Shown: positions 52,901 through 64,000 of the stretch, piece after piece
Layout of the letters: each line of letters begins with the position of its first letter
Numbering within the stretch: position 1 is the stretch's first letter
Origin: Klebsormidium nitens
Taxonomy: Eukaryota; Streptophyta; Klebsormidiophyceae; Klebsormidiales; Klebsormidiaceae
DNA length: 64,000 nt
NCBI GenBank assembly: GCA_000708835.1
Contig: DF237225.1
Span: forward strand, 6,086 to 70,085
Direction: 5' to 3'
Notes under the pieces: generated by a model
Told to the model about the DNA's origin: nothing
The model's database searches: none
The model's input: the letters and a program-made list of their open reading frames with translations, nothing else
Made by a program: the position numbers and the translations under genes

Positions 52901-55900
52901 CTCAGAAGCCAGGTCAGGAAAACCGGACATCGCTTTTGGTGGAGATGTGACAGCGGGTCCTGCAAGCTGAGTCTATAATCAGATTTTCGAAGCTAAGTCA
53001 AAGCTCTTTTATGGCGCAGACGGGGTCAGACTCCTAGTCACAAAGCAGCAAAGCAGATCTCAACGGTTTCCACCTTCTTCCAGAAGAGGACACCCCCTCC
53101 GCTGTTTGCAAGTTTCAACAAACAACCCGCACAACAAACGGCCTGCCTGTCCAAGGAGAACCGTGAATGCGTGTGGCAAAGTGGCGGCCAGTCGCAGCCG
53201 ATCCTGGATTGCGTCACATCAGCGTAGGAAAGGGCTGCCGCTTCAAAGTTTTGGAATTACCAATCATATCATAGTTATCTCACGTCATCAGTTGACTGCA
53301 CCTTGACTCGCAAGTCAAAAAACACACAAATTGCGTTCCAACAGCAATTTTATAGCGCCAGATCTCTACGACATTGGCATTTGAACACGAGCCCCTAACT
53401 CTATGGCCCTTCATTTTAGCAAAACTAAAGCTGCTACACTAACACTATAGATCTTACTCATAAAGTCACCCGCTCCCGTACCCACATTAAACCCCCCAAC
53501 TAACCCCACCCGTCCCAGGCTGGTCCGCATACTTTTGCTGAAGCTTACTTTTGCTAGATTGAAGCTTCGTCCAAAACCTTACCTTGAACGGCGTGACGAC
53601 GTCATTCGCGCGGGCCGTCATGTAGCTGAAGAGCTGCACCGGGTCGGTGATTGACGTCAGCCACGGCTGCAGCGTGCCGACGTCATCCCAGAACACGGTG
53701 TGACCACGGACGGAGATGGAGTTGTTGTTGGCGTATTCTTGGAGGGCGACGAGTTTGGTGTACGTCAGATTGTCCTGGCTTGGCTGCATAGAGTACCTGC
53801 GGCGAGTTATAGGGTTAGTTTGGGGGTTTACGATAGGTAGAGACACGGAGCAGGTAGAAGGGTTTTTTACTTTCGTTTGTTGCTTGGGGTCAGAAAGGTT
53901 ATCTTGGGATGGCTACATGGAGTACCTGCGGGACGTTACAGATTACTTTGGGGGTTAGAGACGAGAAGCAGGTAGATCTCCCGGAAAGGCTTTCTACTTT
54001 CGTTTCTTGCTTGGTGTACGTAGGGTTATACTGGGATGGCTGCATAGAGTGCCTGCGGAAAATAACAGGGTTAGTTTGGGGGTTTGGCGCTTCAGCATCC
54101 CCTAACCAGCTGTGGTTGACGTTTCCGAAAGGCAACGCTTGATATGGTGGACGGCTTTAATCAACCCAAATGAATCGGCTCACAATTGCAGCCAGCTTTG
54201 CATAAGCAATTGCAGCCAATTCTTCATAAAGAATTCGTTGCCCCGTGTGGCTCTTCTGAGATTCTAAAACCCTAAAACCCTAAAAAACCATAAAACCCTT
54301 AAAAGTGAATGTCGCTGCGACTTTGCGCAAAGTCTTGTCTCGGGCGACTTCCAGAACGGAGTATCGCCCTGAACGGTCGCTAGGGAAAACGACTTTCCTC
54401 GACGCCTTCCGGATCCGAGAAATAACGGGCCTTACGACACGAGCGCATTCGCGTGAGCAGTCCAACAGTAGCCGCCTCCCCAGAGGATAGATTTTGTAGT
54501 TGCAAACGGCTTTTTTTTACCAAAAAAGAAGACCTACAACTGAAGCAAACTCTCCTTAACCACAAAAGTAACGGCTTACCACTTGAGCGCATTTGCATAA
54601 GCGGTCCAAGAGTAGCCGTTTCCCAAAAACAACATTTGATGTTCTACTTGTCAGGGTCAAGCCGAACAACTGCAACCGGTTATCAAAAAATCCACAAGTA
54701 ACGGGCTTACCACTTGAGCGCATCCGCATAAGCGGTCCAGGAGTAGCCGTTTCCCCACTTGCCGGCAAACCATTCGCGGTATTGCGCGTTGGTGTAGGCA
54801 ACGTCTTGGAGATCGTCTCCGAAGGGGAACGTTTGCTGGGTCTGGTTGATAGCCAAGGTTGCGTTAGGAACAGGGTTACCGGCGGCATCCACGACTGTGA
54901 TGACGACGTCGCGCTTTCGCACCTGCAAAAGGCCGAGGTCTGGGGCTTAGGTTATGAAACGGGTTCGAAAAATTTGCTTGTTAAGAGTGAAGGCGTCAGG
55001 AACAGGATTGCGATTACACCGTCAACTCAGTCAGGACGTTTTTGATCTGTTTCCTTTATCGGCGGAGCCGGTCAAATCTAGGCGCGTGAAAGCTTTGAGC
55101 ACTGGTGGTTGACCCACTCCTACACAGAACGTCCCAGGGGGAGTGCTCCATAGCATTTCAGGGGTGACTGCTGCCAATCTTCCTACGCTTGTTTGAAAAC
55201 CGAAAGAACGAACACATCCATCCTCTACGCGTTCCAAGCCCAGTTCGTTGGAAAGAGAACCCTTGGGGAGGCAGAATATAAGGGCTACAGCTTTGGGCCA
55301 GCCCAATGTCCCACCTGTCAACGACATAAGAATCGACACTCTCTCTGAAAATGATAAAGCAAAACCAGGACTTTCTAGGAGAAGCTCACATAGTCTGTCC
55401 TCTGCCGAACATCGGCCAACCAGCTCGACCGGTTCACTCCCACAACCGCAATGCTGTAAATGTCAATCTCGTAAGGGGGCGACGTCGTGTTTGTCGTCTG
55501 GTTTCCTGGCAGGGCATTCCCGGTGATCTCCACCTTGACGTCGGTCAGAGGCCCGTTGTAAGAGGGTCCGGTCATGCCTCCCAGGACGAGCGTGTAGCAG
55601 TCGGAGTAAACCACGGAAACCATCGCCGCACACTGGACGGACCAACGAGCGGAATAGTCAGAAGACGTGAGCCACTACGGGGGTTCGTACAACGAAACAA
55701 AAGGAGAAGCAGAGAATACGGGATTGGCGAGCCTCCCCAACTAGGCTGCGCAGGGAGGGCCGAGACTCGATGCCACGGAACAAGCGCCAATGGCTGAGCT
55801 GGAAATTGATCAGAACGGAACTAATAGATTGCACCAACCTTCCAGAACAGACAGTGGTATTCTTGTGTTGGTCAGGCGGACAGAAGAGAGGGGCTTGCAT

Positions 55901-58900
55901 TCAGTGAGACGTAAGTGCTATCCGAAACCCTCTCGAACGAAGAGAGGCGCTCGACTACCGCTGACTTTCAGCGATTGCTGTTCAGATTGAACAATTGGCT
56001 CATTCTCCGGGACTTCCCTGAAAATTATTTGCAGTTACGTACTATACAAAAAATAGCTAGGCAAAGAAGCTACCGGCTCTGAAGCCAGAACATTTCGAGC
56101 CGCATTCAAAAACAGTCTTGTCTGCAAGATGACCTGGTAAATTGCCCGCACGCTTCTTCTCGCTCCGTCAACATGCTGAGTCAAAACCCCGAGGTGGAAT
56201 ATCCAAGAGCAAAGGACCTAACGAGGCATCCAAAGGGAAGAGATTCAACGAGACTTCTGTAATCAGGGAAGAAAGTCGCTTGCCTTGAAATCAATGTCGT
56301 TGTAGTTGAACCTCATCCGGATCTTCTCCTTAGTTGAGCCCACAATTTTGACGTATGCGCCAAGCTGCACGAAGAACAAGCAATTCAGCAATCTAGATCT
56401 GCAATACTTTCAGTTCTTGCATCTTCGAACAACACTTCCAGCAACAGGTGACCTACAGACGGTCCCCAAGAACCATTTCGTACTCCTAACACCCACGATA
56501 AGACCCTCGTCCCAAAACGACTTCAACAATTCGAATCAACGGAAAAGGGGAGGAGTCCGAAATCCTTCACCCCAGCTGGTCCTCCAAAGTGAGGTCATCG
56601 TTTTTTGTAATGGAACCGTGCAAAGTTTCCCTTCTTCCATCTATCGTCTTTTTTTCATATTCCCATCTTTCTACATTCAAAACTGCGCCGCTACAAAGGG
56701 TGCACTTTCAGATCGTTCGACTCTCGAGAATCGAGAATTTGGGGTTTTGAATGTTAGACGCCCACCTTGTACAGCGTGCCAATCTGCATCCCGGAGACAT
56801 TGATCGAAACTCCGTCGGACGGCTTTGTACGGCCCCCGACGGCAATGTACGATCCGTTCCCGCCAACCGACAGAGTCTCCCCGCCATTGAGAGGCTGCCA
56901 CGAACCAGGCACGGCCGTGAAGGGGGTCGGACTGTCGACGATGGTGGGACCCGCAATGGTCACGTTCAAAGAGTCGGGACACTGCATTTAAAGGCGTACC
57001 AGAGGCAGATTTCAGCGCTTGTAGAGTTCGTGTACTCGTCAGGACGACGTACTCTAGGGGCTATAAAAGTAAAGCCTTGCTACTAAGCAGGTGCTGTGAT
57101 TGCGCCCTTCCATGTCGGCTCCTCTTGTTGCAACAACAGATGTGGCCGACCACAGTCAAGTATGATGGATCCTTTGAGCAGCAAATCTGCCTGTAAAATT
57201 CTGAAGAGTCTGCTTGGCGACACCCTGTTAAAATACTGAAGCGTATGCTCAGCGACACCAAACGGGTTGTTGTATCCCAAGAAGAAATTGGACACTACAA
57301 GTTGGAAAGAAGTGCACGGCTGTTGCTTTCGCAAAGCTAAGGGCGAAGTAGAAGGGTTCCAAGCATATCGCCGTTGCATTCCAGAAGAAGCAAGTAATAC
57401 GGCTCTACTGACAATCGTAAGTGCAGACACGGTACGTGGTCTTGCTAACCCGAACGGATCTGTGATTAACAACGGCGACAACTCATTCGAAGGGTATTGC
57501 CAGACAAATCTCGTAACTCGATGACAAGAGCCAGTCTGGTCGAAGTCAAGCCTTTGTGCTCATCTTCACAACCTCTTTCACATTCCGGTTCTGATTGGTT
57601 TGTGAAGCGACAAGAAATATGAAGCCTCTGTCATGCTTTGAAGAAGGCTCAAAGACTTCAAAGCCTCTGCCTTGATGTACTTCCGACCACAAGAGTCATT
57701 CCAACTTCTTCACGCTTGGAAAAAATGGGGAAGCTGTGCCGTGCAAAATAAATAAATGACGGGCGACTCACGATCTGTGACAGGGGGGGTACAGCCAGGG
57801 TAATCTGCGTGCCAGCAACTGCAATGCACAAGCAGAAAAGTTTAGCAAAGATGTTGGGGAACTGTGTTTGGAAGGGACCATTTCTGCAATGATGCCATAT
57901 CATGCAATGGATTTGCGTGAGATGGCAAATTTTTTGTTCCAGCGTTTCAGCGAGTCTTGGCCTCATGAATTGAAGCATATCAACAGAGTCTAATCCTGAA
58001 AATTTGTCATTCATATCCCGTCACACAAGCTTATTATCAATTCAACAAGCCTCAGTTTGAGCTCCATACGGGGTTGTTTTACAACGTGTAACAGAGACTC
58101 GCTTAGCTTCAGGAGAAGAGACTCCAAGCTGCCTTCCAGTAGCTTAAGGGTGCCAGTTCTACATGTGCTTAAAACCTCGGCTAACTGACAACCAAAGCGA
58201 TCTCTCCAGTCGGACCTTGTTACCTCGCAGATTTTACGCCATTATATGCAGAGGAGAGGGCCCAGATCGTGGAAACAGTGCAAAGGCCTCACCTGGAGCC
58301 TGAGCTGCCGCAGGCGCATTGGCATTTGGGGCGGCCGCGGGACCTTGGGCAGCGCCCGAGCCAGCAAGGCAACCTGAAAGTGACATCATTCCAACATCAG
58401 CAGGTAGCTTTGTACCATTGAAGGAAATACAAGATATGACTGGCAGTGCTCTGAAGGAAATGACTGGCTGCTTGTAAACCTGGGGAGCTGCGTAATATGG
58501 TTGACTGAAGAGAGAATTCTGGAGTCCCTGACACGCCACTTGTCTTCAGAATTATGTTGGAACGAAGGAACATAGCGAGTCTCGAGAGTTCACTGCATTA
58601 TACCACTAACATCAATTGAAGCTTATTCCGTCAGCAAAATTACCTCAGTATGCAGTTGATGTTTGCAGCCATACTCGAAAAGATTTGTCCTTTGAATCAA
58701 CGACACTGACAGAAAACAGGCCACTGTCCGGATTGCCACTGGCAACCGAAATTAAAAAAAGCGAGAAGGGGCAAACAAAGAGGCCTCTTGCGGAAGCCTT
58801 GCCAAGAACCAACTTGATTGTGAACAAAGGATGGCAGATGCACCAGAGCATTTTGAAAACCACAGGCCCCAATTGAGTGTTCTGCAAACAAAGCGACCAG

Positions 58901-59563
58901 AAGCGACAGTGTCTGGGACAGTATGCAAACACCACCAAGAGCAGCTTGTTGAGCAATTGGGAGGAATCCTTCAAGAAAAACCTCTATCAGAAACAGTATC
59001 TGCAAGTGACTGAGGCCTCTGATGCATGCAGCTGGTGCTGAAACTGTGAAGCAGTATTGCTCAACAAATTTGGGAGAACCTTGGATACCAACAAGCTTCA
59101 TCAATCAGTAGCTCAACAAACTGCCAAGACAGAAGGCAAGAGCCTGGGTACTGTTGACCTCTTGCTCCCTTGTCAGACTCTTGGACAGCTTTCCCAACAA
59201 GCGTTGGGTTGACAAACTCTCTTGCAGAGTATCTTATTCAGTAGTAAGCAATGCCGCAAACCTCCAAGCCCCACACAAGCAAGACTGCAGCAAAATATCT
59301 TCTACTGAAACTGACGCACAACCTATTGGCTGTACTGCCAGATTCGCAAAGTAAAAATTGGTATCCAAGTTGAGCCGCTCCAGCTCAGAAAACCCCAGTA
59401 ATAAGTGGCATTGTGATAAATCCACCAAAAACAGTAGCACTGCTCAATGCGACAAGCGATTTTAGTGCAATACATTAGCGAGCGAGCCAGCAATTGCTGT
59501 CTTACCAAGCAGGACTCCAATGGTACTGCAGAGCAGCACCCAAGACACGCCTTTCTGCGCCAT
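49968..59563 (-). CDS. Secreted CBM-GH10 endo-1,4-beta-xylanase, complete
   Basis: GH10 enzymes cut xylan-type wall polysaccharides with retention of configuration. Exons on minus: 59563-59506, 58373-58293, 57818-57772, 56981-56766, 56364-56284, 55632-55390, 54922-54711, 53796-53583, 52821-52600, 52130-51915, 51199-50972, 50489-49968. Phases all fit and the protein is 779 residues. The first exon encodes a signal peptide (MAQKGVSWVLLCSTIGVLL). An Ala/Pro/Asn linker follows, then a CBM4/9-like domain at about 63-242. The catalytic domain begins VRKRDVVITVVDAAGNPVP and contains VRGHTVFWDD. The acid/base Glu is in KQWDPANE (about 395) and the nucleophile Glu is in PIWMTEI (about 497), spaced as usual. 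The 173-residue last exon has many N-glycosylation sequons and an Ala/Pro/Ser-rich end. Intron 5 uses a GC donor. Introns 7 and others contain exon-edge copies. Confidence 0.93.
53880..54060 (-). repeat. Two copies of the GH10 exon 8 start in intron 7
   Basis: The live exon starts CAG then YSMQPSQDNLTYTK at 53796. A copy at 53934-53881 reads YSM-stop-PSQDNL and differs at eight codons synonymously, including Ser AGC to TCC. A second copy at 54055-54005 reads HSMQPSQYNPTYTK. Both keep the CGCAG acceptor, and both share TCC, AAC and AAG where the exon has AGC, AAT and AAA. Flanking intron text (GGGTTAGTTTGGGGGTTT) is repeated too, so units of about 119-138 bases are tandem. Confidence 0.85.
54265..54300. 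repeat. Telomere-like repeat inside a GH10 intron
   Basis: The text TAAAACCCTAAAACCCTAAA, followed by a degenerate copy ending ATAAAACCCTT, matches two to three units of TTTTAGGG in reverse complement. That is the Chlamydomonas-type telomere unit, while most land plants use TTTAGGG. It is far from any chromosome end, because genes continue on both sides, so it is an interstitial copy. Confidence 0.7.
54425..54625 (-). repeat. Two copies of the GH10 exon 7 end with its donor
   Basis: The live exon ends NGYSWTAYADALK followed by TG and GTAAGC at 54711. A copy at about 54625-54568 reads NGYSWTAYANALK with the same donor, with two synonymous changes and Asp to Asn. A second copy at about 54482-54431 reads GGYCWTAHANALV with donor GTAAGG and is more diverged. 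Spacing is about 137 bases. Both lie downstream of the live donor in intron 7. Confidence 0.85.
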
Positions 59564-60557
59564 TGCAGCTCACGCTTTTTCGTACAGAGCTGCAATTTCC
59601 TTCCCCGCAAGAAGCTCTGTCGAATGGACACTTTTCTGCAGCCTGCAGCAGGAACGGCCAAGTCGCCTCCTTGGCGAAACTACTGCACGGCTTGCAGAAC
59701 GCACAACGTTTGGGACCCTGCACCAGCTTTGCAGGGTGATTCCACGATTTCGGAACCGGAAATCCTGAGCCGAGGAGTCCCCTGGGCCTCGGCTCCTCCA
59801 GCAAGAGAGGGAGCATGCAATGATGCATGGTGTCCTGCCGCGCCAGCTTGCTTTTCTTGTCATCATTCTTGCCAATGACAGCAGCACAGCTGGCCAGGGG
59901 GATCCACGCATGCTTCTTCTGATGCATGCAGGTGGCATAAGCTCCGGACATGGCGGTACGTATGCTCTAGGACGGCTGTACTGGGACATGTCTTGTGACA
60001 TGTCTTGTGCAGAGCTCTGCTGTTTGGTGCGCTGTTCAGACCTGCCTGAGACTCTAGACTCATGAAATTTGGACTAGAGACATGACCCATGCCATGATGC
60101 ATGCTTTTCTATTAAATGTCAAGAGTGTTTAGGTTAGGTCAATGCCCTATCGCAACCATACCAGTAGTAGTAGCTGCCACACTTAACCGGGTTTTCAATC
60201 AAGTGTTAGAAAGTCTGATATTGTGCCGAATTTGAAGTCGTGTGAAAAATCTTTTGTACATGTAAGTACGTACCGTGTGATCTACCTAGTGGAGCGGAGT
60301 GGCGTATGAAACGGTCGAAGGACCACACACCTGGCCCCGCTGCTAATAAGCTTGACCACGACGCTTGCTCGAACCGGTGCCGGTTTTCCGGAAACGCCTA
60401 TACGGGCTGTACCACCAGTACGTACCGCTGAGGGAGTGCTCTGCTTATGCTTTCAATGCATTCTTCGTGCTCATTGCAGGAACGGCCCTCGATGTGATTG
60501 GCATCAGTACCTAGGCGCGGCAGCTTGCAGAGCGGCAGGTTGATTTGCTCGAGTGGC
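59564..60557. promoter_or_regulatory. Divergent promoter space, GH10 / F-box relic
   Basis: The GH10 start codon (59563, minus) and the F-box start (60558, plus) are head to head with 994 bases between them. The stretch 59810-60120 contains several ATGCATG palindromes resembling plant RY elements and two tandem ACATGTCTTGTG(C/A) phrases at about 59988-60010. No exon is supported here. Confidence 0.35.
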
Positions 60558-62375
60558 ATGGCTCTTTCGGAGTTAAGCGAGCACGTCTTGGAGGTCGTCC
60601 TGGGAAAGGTACGGGATGTTCAGGACAGAGACGCATGCTCCTTGGTCTGCCAAGCTTTTCGAAGCGCGGAGCGACAGACACGGCAGCACCTGCGCCTGCG
60701 TTGTACCGGAGGCAGATTCAGCAAGCCCGACATTGCTTCACAGGCATCACATCGCTCGATATTTCCGACGTCCTCCATTGCAAGGGGGAGGATGCGCTCG
60801 TGTACGCGCCTCCCAAGCTCTTGCATCTGGGGCAGTGCTTTCCCAATGTGCGGAGGCTGACTTGCAACTTTGGCCTGAAAAGGTGGATCACAGGCGGGCT
60901 GCCTTTCCTTGGCATCTGGACTACATTGGAAGAGGTGGTCGTCAAGCAGCTCGACCACTCAATTGCGCCGGAGTCGCTGGTCGACTGCATCGGGACAGGA
61001 ACCCTAATCATGACTAACCTCAACAGATTGTCGAGCCTTGGGCAGGCCTGGCTGCCCTTGAAAAAGGTCAGCTTTCGGTCATTTTCTCCTTTAGGCGACG
61101 CGGAACTTCGCCAGCTGGCGGGGGCAGACATTGCGACTGTAGAAGTCCTTCAGTTGGATCTGCACAACCGGTGCTCGCCGGTCCTCCTATGCTGTGCAAT
61201 CTCCGAAGCAATATTTCCAGTGCTGCAGGGTTTGGAGATAGGGGTCGAAACCTAGACTGAGGAGGATGAGAACCTTCCGGACCTTTTCACTGATGACAGC
61301 CTCAGCGCCTTCCTCCATGGTCTGCCTGCGATCAAGTCGTTCAAGCTTGAAATCATGGGGCCATCTTCACTTGGAACCGTCCCCTTAAGCTTGGCGCTTT
61401 CGAGGAGCCTGCGTTCGCTAGAAATTAATCTCATCGGACGTACTTCAGACGGGAAGCCAGATATTGACCTGTCGTCGATTTCGCAGTGCGATGGTCTAGA
61501 GCGCCTTGCGCTATTTGGCATAGGCCACGCAAATGCTAACAAGTTGGGTGCACAGATTCTACCCTTGCTGGAAGGGTGTTCCCTACATAGTTTACCATTG
61601 GAGGTCTGGCCAGTCCAGCAGGAAGAAATGTACCACGATTGGATTTAAGTGCTAAAATGCTTAGCGGAGGCAGCCCCAAGCACCTTGACTCATCTAAAAG
61701 TCAAAGGACCCTTGCTTGAAGTGGCAGATCCAGGGACAGTCGACCTATTAGCTCCCCTCAGGCTTCTACCCCTCAGTGAGTCTCTGAAGGGATTGGAATG
61801 TGAGTTTATCCCCTGTGCCGGATCAAGTATTCTTTTTAGAGGTTGGGACTGTCTGAAAGAACTGAATCTGAAGTGGGGCGGGCTTTGTGCTAGCAGCGGA
61901 CGAGGTTCGATAGAGGTCACAATCGCTTGCCCCCAATTGAAGAGCCTGAAAGTGCGAGCTCCTACTTTTCTTGGGTTGGATTTTGAGGGCCCCCATGAAC
62001 ACCTTGCGACTCTAGATCTTGATATTGGTCATCATGGTATGGGGAGCCGTGAACAGGGGATTGCAAAGCTTCTTCAAGTTGGTGGGAAATATCCGAGGTC
62101 TTGGGTCTGTGACCAGCTTAGCAATTGGAGCCGACTTCTGTTTTAACTTTGAAAGCGATCCAAGGGTTACAATGGCACTTGCTAGCATCTGTTCATTAAG
62201 GTCCTTAAGATTGGGGAATTACTTCGGGTCAGATAGTACCATGTTAAGTGCCCATTTTGCCGCCTTCTCGACCTGCCTGAAGCTGAGGGAGTTGCGTATA
62301 GTAGATCAGATAGGGAGTCCTCTCTTGGAGTTATTTGGGAAGTTCTACGACCATGCTGGGCTTGAGCTTACCTAG
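60558..62375 (+). pseudogene. Broken F-box / leucine-rich-repeat gene
   Basis: F-box/LRR proteins are substrate receptors of SCF ubiquitin ligases. The ATG at 60558 opens an F-box: LSELSEHVLEVVLGKV then DACSLVCQAFRSAERQTRQH. Between about 60705 and 60745 the coding signal moves to another frame, which reads HCFTGITSLDISDVLHCKG and continues with leucine-rich segments. That frame is interrupted by TAG at 61253-61255 and TAA at 61646-61648, then shifts again near 62075 to one reading GNIRGLGSVTSLAIGADF and ending at 62373-62375. Two shifts and two internal stops in an intronless reading frame argue for a pseudogene. Sequence error is a weaker explanation, given four lesions. No introns are needed. 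Confidence 0.75.
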
Positions 62376-64000
62376 TAAAGTCGGCTGGCGGTTGAACGAG
62401 AAGAGCAATTGAGTTCAATCAAAGTCTTTCGATTTGGTCGGCCGGCTAGGTTTTGATCGATGACTAAGAGACAGACTCAGGTCCTCTACATATGTTGAAG
62501 ACTATTACTTGGATGACAACATTGAATGATTTGCTGCATGCATGGGGACAATGTACTCAACTCGAGGAGCATCCATTTGCTTGTCATCCTCTTGTGTCTG
62601 TCCGCGTTGCATGATTGTTGCGCGAGCGTTGTCTGGCATTGATGCACTCCCATGAACTAATCCGCGGGTGATCAGACGGTGCACATGTCAATATCATAGT
62701 ATACTACCGCATGATGTATACCGATCAATGATAGTCGGATGGCTAGCTAGCAATTAAACGAAAGCATAGCGCGAACGGATTAATTTGATTGTATGTCGAT
62801 GTTGTAGGAAAGCAAAAGACGCACTTTATATGAAGATACTGACAATTTGCATCGAATTCAAAAACCACGATCAAAATCTAATCCGCGATTTATACTAGTC
62901 ATTCAATGCCGGGAAAGTATTGGCGTCACTGTCATGCATGCACTTCGATCATGTGACGCCCCGACCATGCATGAAGAAACTCGGAGCTTCCCACCGACGA
63001 AGGATCTTGATGTTCGACGTACGTTCGCCGAGTCGCTCAATCATACTTCATTTCGCGAATATTGGAGATACAATATATATACAACTAGAGACATGCAACA
63101 ATCACATGTGCGAAATTTAGGTCTTAAACGCATGTCGAAGCTCATGATTGAATTGCACTGAAAGCAGGTTCTCACATGACCGTCCTTAAAGAGGGCGTAT
63201 TCAGACGCATCTGAGATTAGCGACTGGAAACCACAGGATACCGCACTTTCGGTCGCCGCGAATACTTTATGACGTCACTGCTGCAGCGACGTTGACCTGG
63301 ATTTTTGCCTCATCAGGGTCGCTGCGACAGCCACGTAGGCTTCTTCAACCCCAACGCCCTCTTTAATGAAGGTCATTGCACGTCGAAGACGGGCGCCTGC
63401 TTGTCATTGTTCCATATATATAGCAATATGGTTAAAGAGCACAAGTTCGGTTCGTCGTACTCAATAAGTAAACCACAATCGACGACATCGTCTACAGAGG
63501 TTTTTTAGTACCTTTTTATCAGCGTTGCCCTATTCTACCATGAGACCCAGACCAACTTAACAAGGAGACAACATCTGAGGTATGGCAACTGTCCACACTG
63601 CATCGGCCGCTTATGCAGATTGACTGACGACTTCTCAACCGAGCGCCAGGTTTGGAGAAACCCCATGAGCCAATGACTCCACCATGACCTCCGAGTTACC
63701 TTAAGTTTACTGGGCTTGAATGCTGGTAACTTACATCTAGTGCTCGCGTTGCTAATCCTCAGCCACCATAACTGGAATAGGATAGTAGACGGGACTCACA
63801 GAGACTTCCTGCGTCCCATAAATACTCATGAAGCATGGCGACCTGCCAGGTCGACGGCCCATTTTTCGTTTCTAACCTTCTCATTGGCGCAACTTTCGGG
63901 CGACTTTAGCGGGCGACTTTAGCGGGCTATGTCAAGCCGATACATTGGAGATTGCTCTCTGCCGCCCACAGATTGAAAGCGCCAAAGACCGCGCTCTGTC
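62376..64000. other. Right-edge stretch without a supported gene
   Basis: No open frame here shows coding character or a recognisable motif. The part from 62500 to 63150 is AT-richer, with many ATGCAT and GATC palindromes. A short tandem duplication GGGCGACTTTAGC occurs twice at about 63898-63924. A gene could start beyond the right edge. Confidence 0.4.

Noticed and set aside
54265-54300. True chromosome end
   Set aside because: The telomere-like units are only two to three long and genes continue on both sides.

Overview
The window is nuclear DNA from a eukaryote of the green lineage, most likely a streptophyte alga such as Klebsormidium or a relative. This is inferred from gene content: a plant-type beta-carbonic anhydrase, a plant-style carbohydrate-binding-module plus GH10 xylanase, a land-plant-like F-box/LRR relic, MPP6 and MSH3. 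Short GC-rich exons sit in longer, AT-richer introns with standard splice sites. Species-level assignment is a guess. No bacterial operons, rRNA, tRNA or CRISPR arrays were seen. One 394-base run of N lies at 14779-15172.

Layout, left to right. 1-5749: a beta-carbonic anhydrase on the minus strand, running off the left edge, with repeat-filled introns. 8902-11443: the exosome cofactor MPP6 on plus, with its first exon not found. 12411-16970: an unrecognised minus-strand gene interrupted by the N gap. 17859-22819: a complete seven-exon spastin AAA ATPase on plus. 22820-29195: gene-poor, with isolated coding-looking fragments. 29196-32470: a SEL1-repeat protein on plus, followed by a broken coding region. 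33840-43405: a complete 13-exon MSH3 on minus. 44492-48634: a membrane-anchored MPPED-like metallophosphoesterase on plus that has lost most metal-binding residues. 49968-59563: a complete 12-exon secreted CBM-GH10 xylanase on minus. 60558-62375: a broken F-box/LRR gene on plus. All exon boundaries given here keep reading frame and phase across the introns.

Genes alternate in strand, giving divergent promoter spaces (CA/MPP6, unknown/spastin, MSH3/MPPED-like, GH10/F-box) and convergent ends (MPP6/unknown, SEL1/MSH3, MPPED-like/GH10). The genes do not form one pathway. They cover CO2/bicarbonate handling, RNA decay, microtubule severing, mismatch repair and wall polysaccharide turnover.

The most unusual observation is a recurring pattern I call splice-junction echoes. 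In four minus-strand genes the intron next to an exon holds one to four decayed tandem copies of that exon's edge with its splice site. In MSH3 and GH10 the copies differ from the live exon mainly at synonymous positions, so the copies once evolved as coding sequence, or else two haplotypes have been joined in the assembly. The other highlights are the inactive-looking phosphoesterase, two MITE-like elements with terminal inverted repeats, two GC-AG introns, and 34-base duplicates flanking the N gap.
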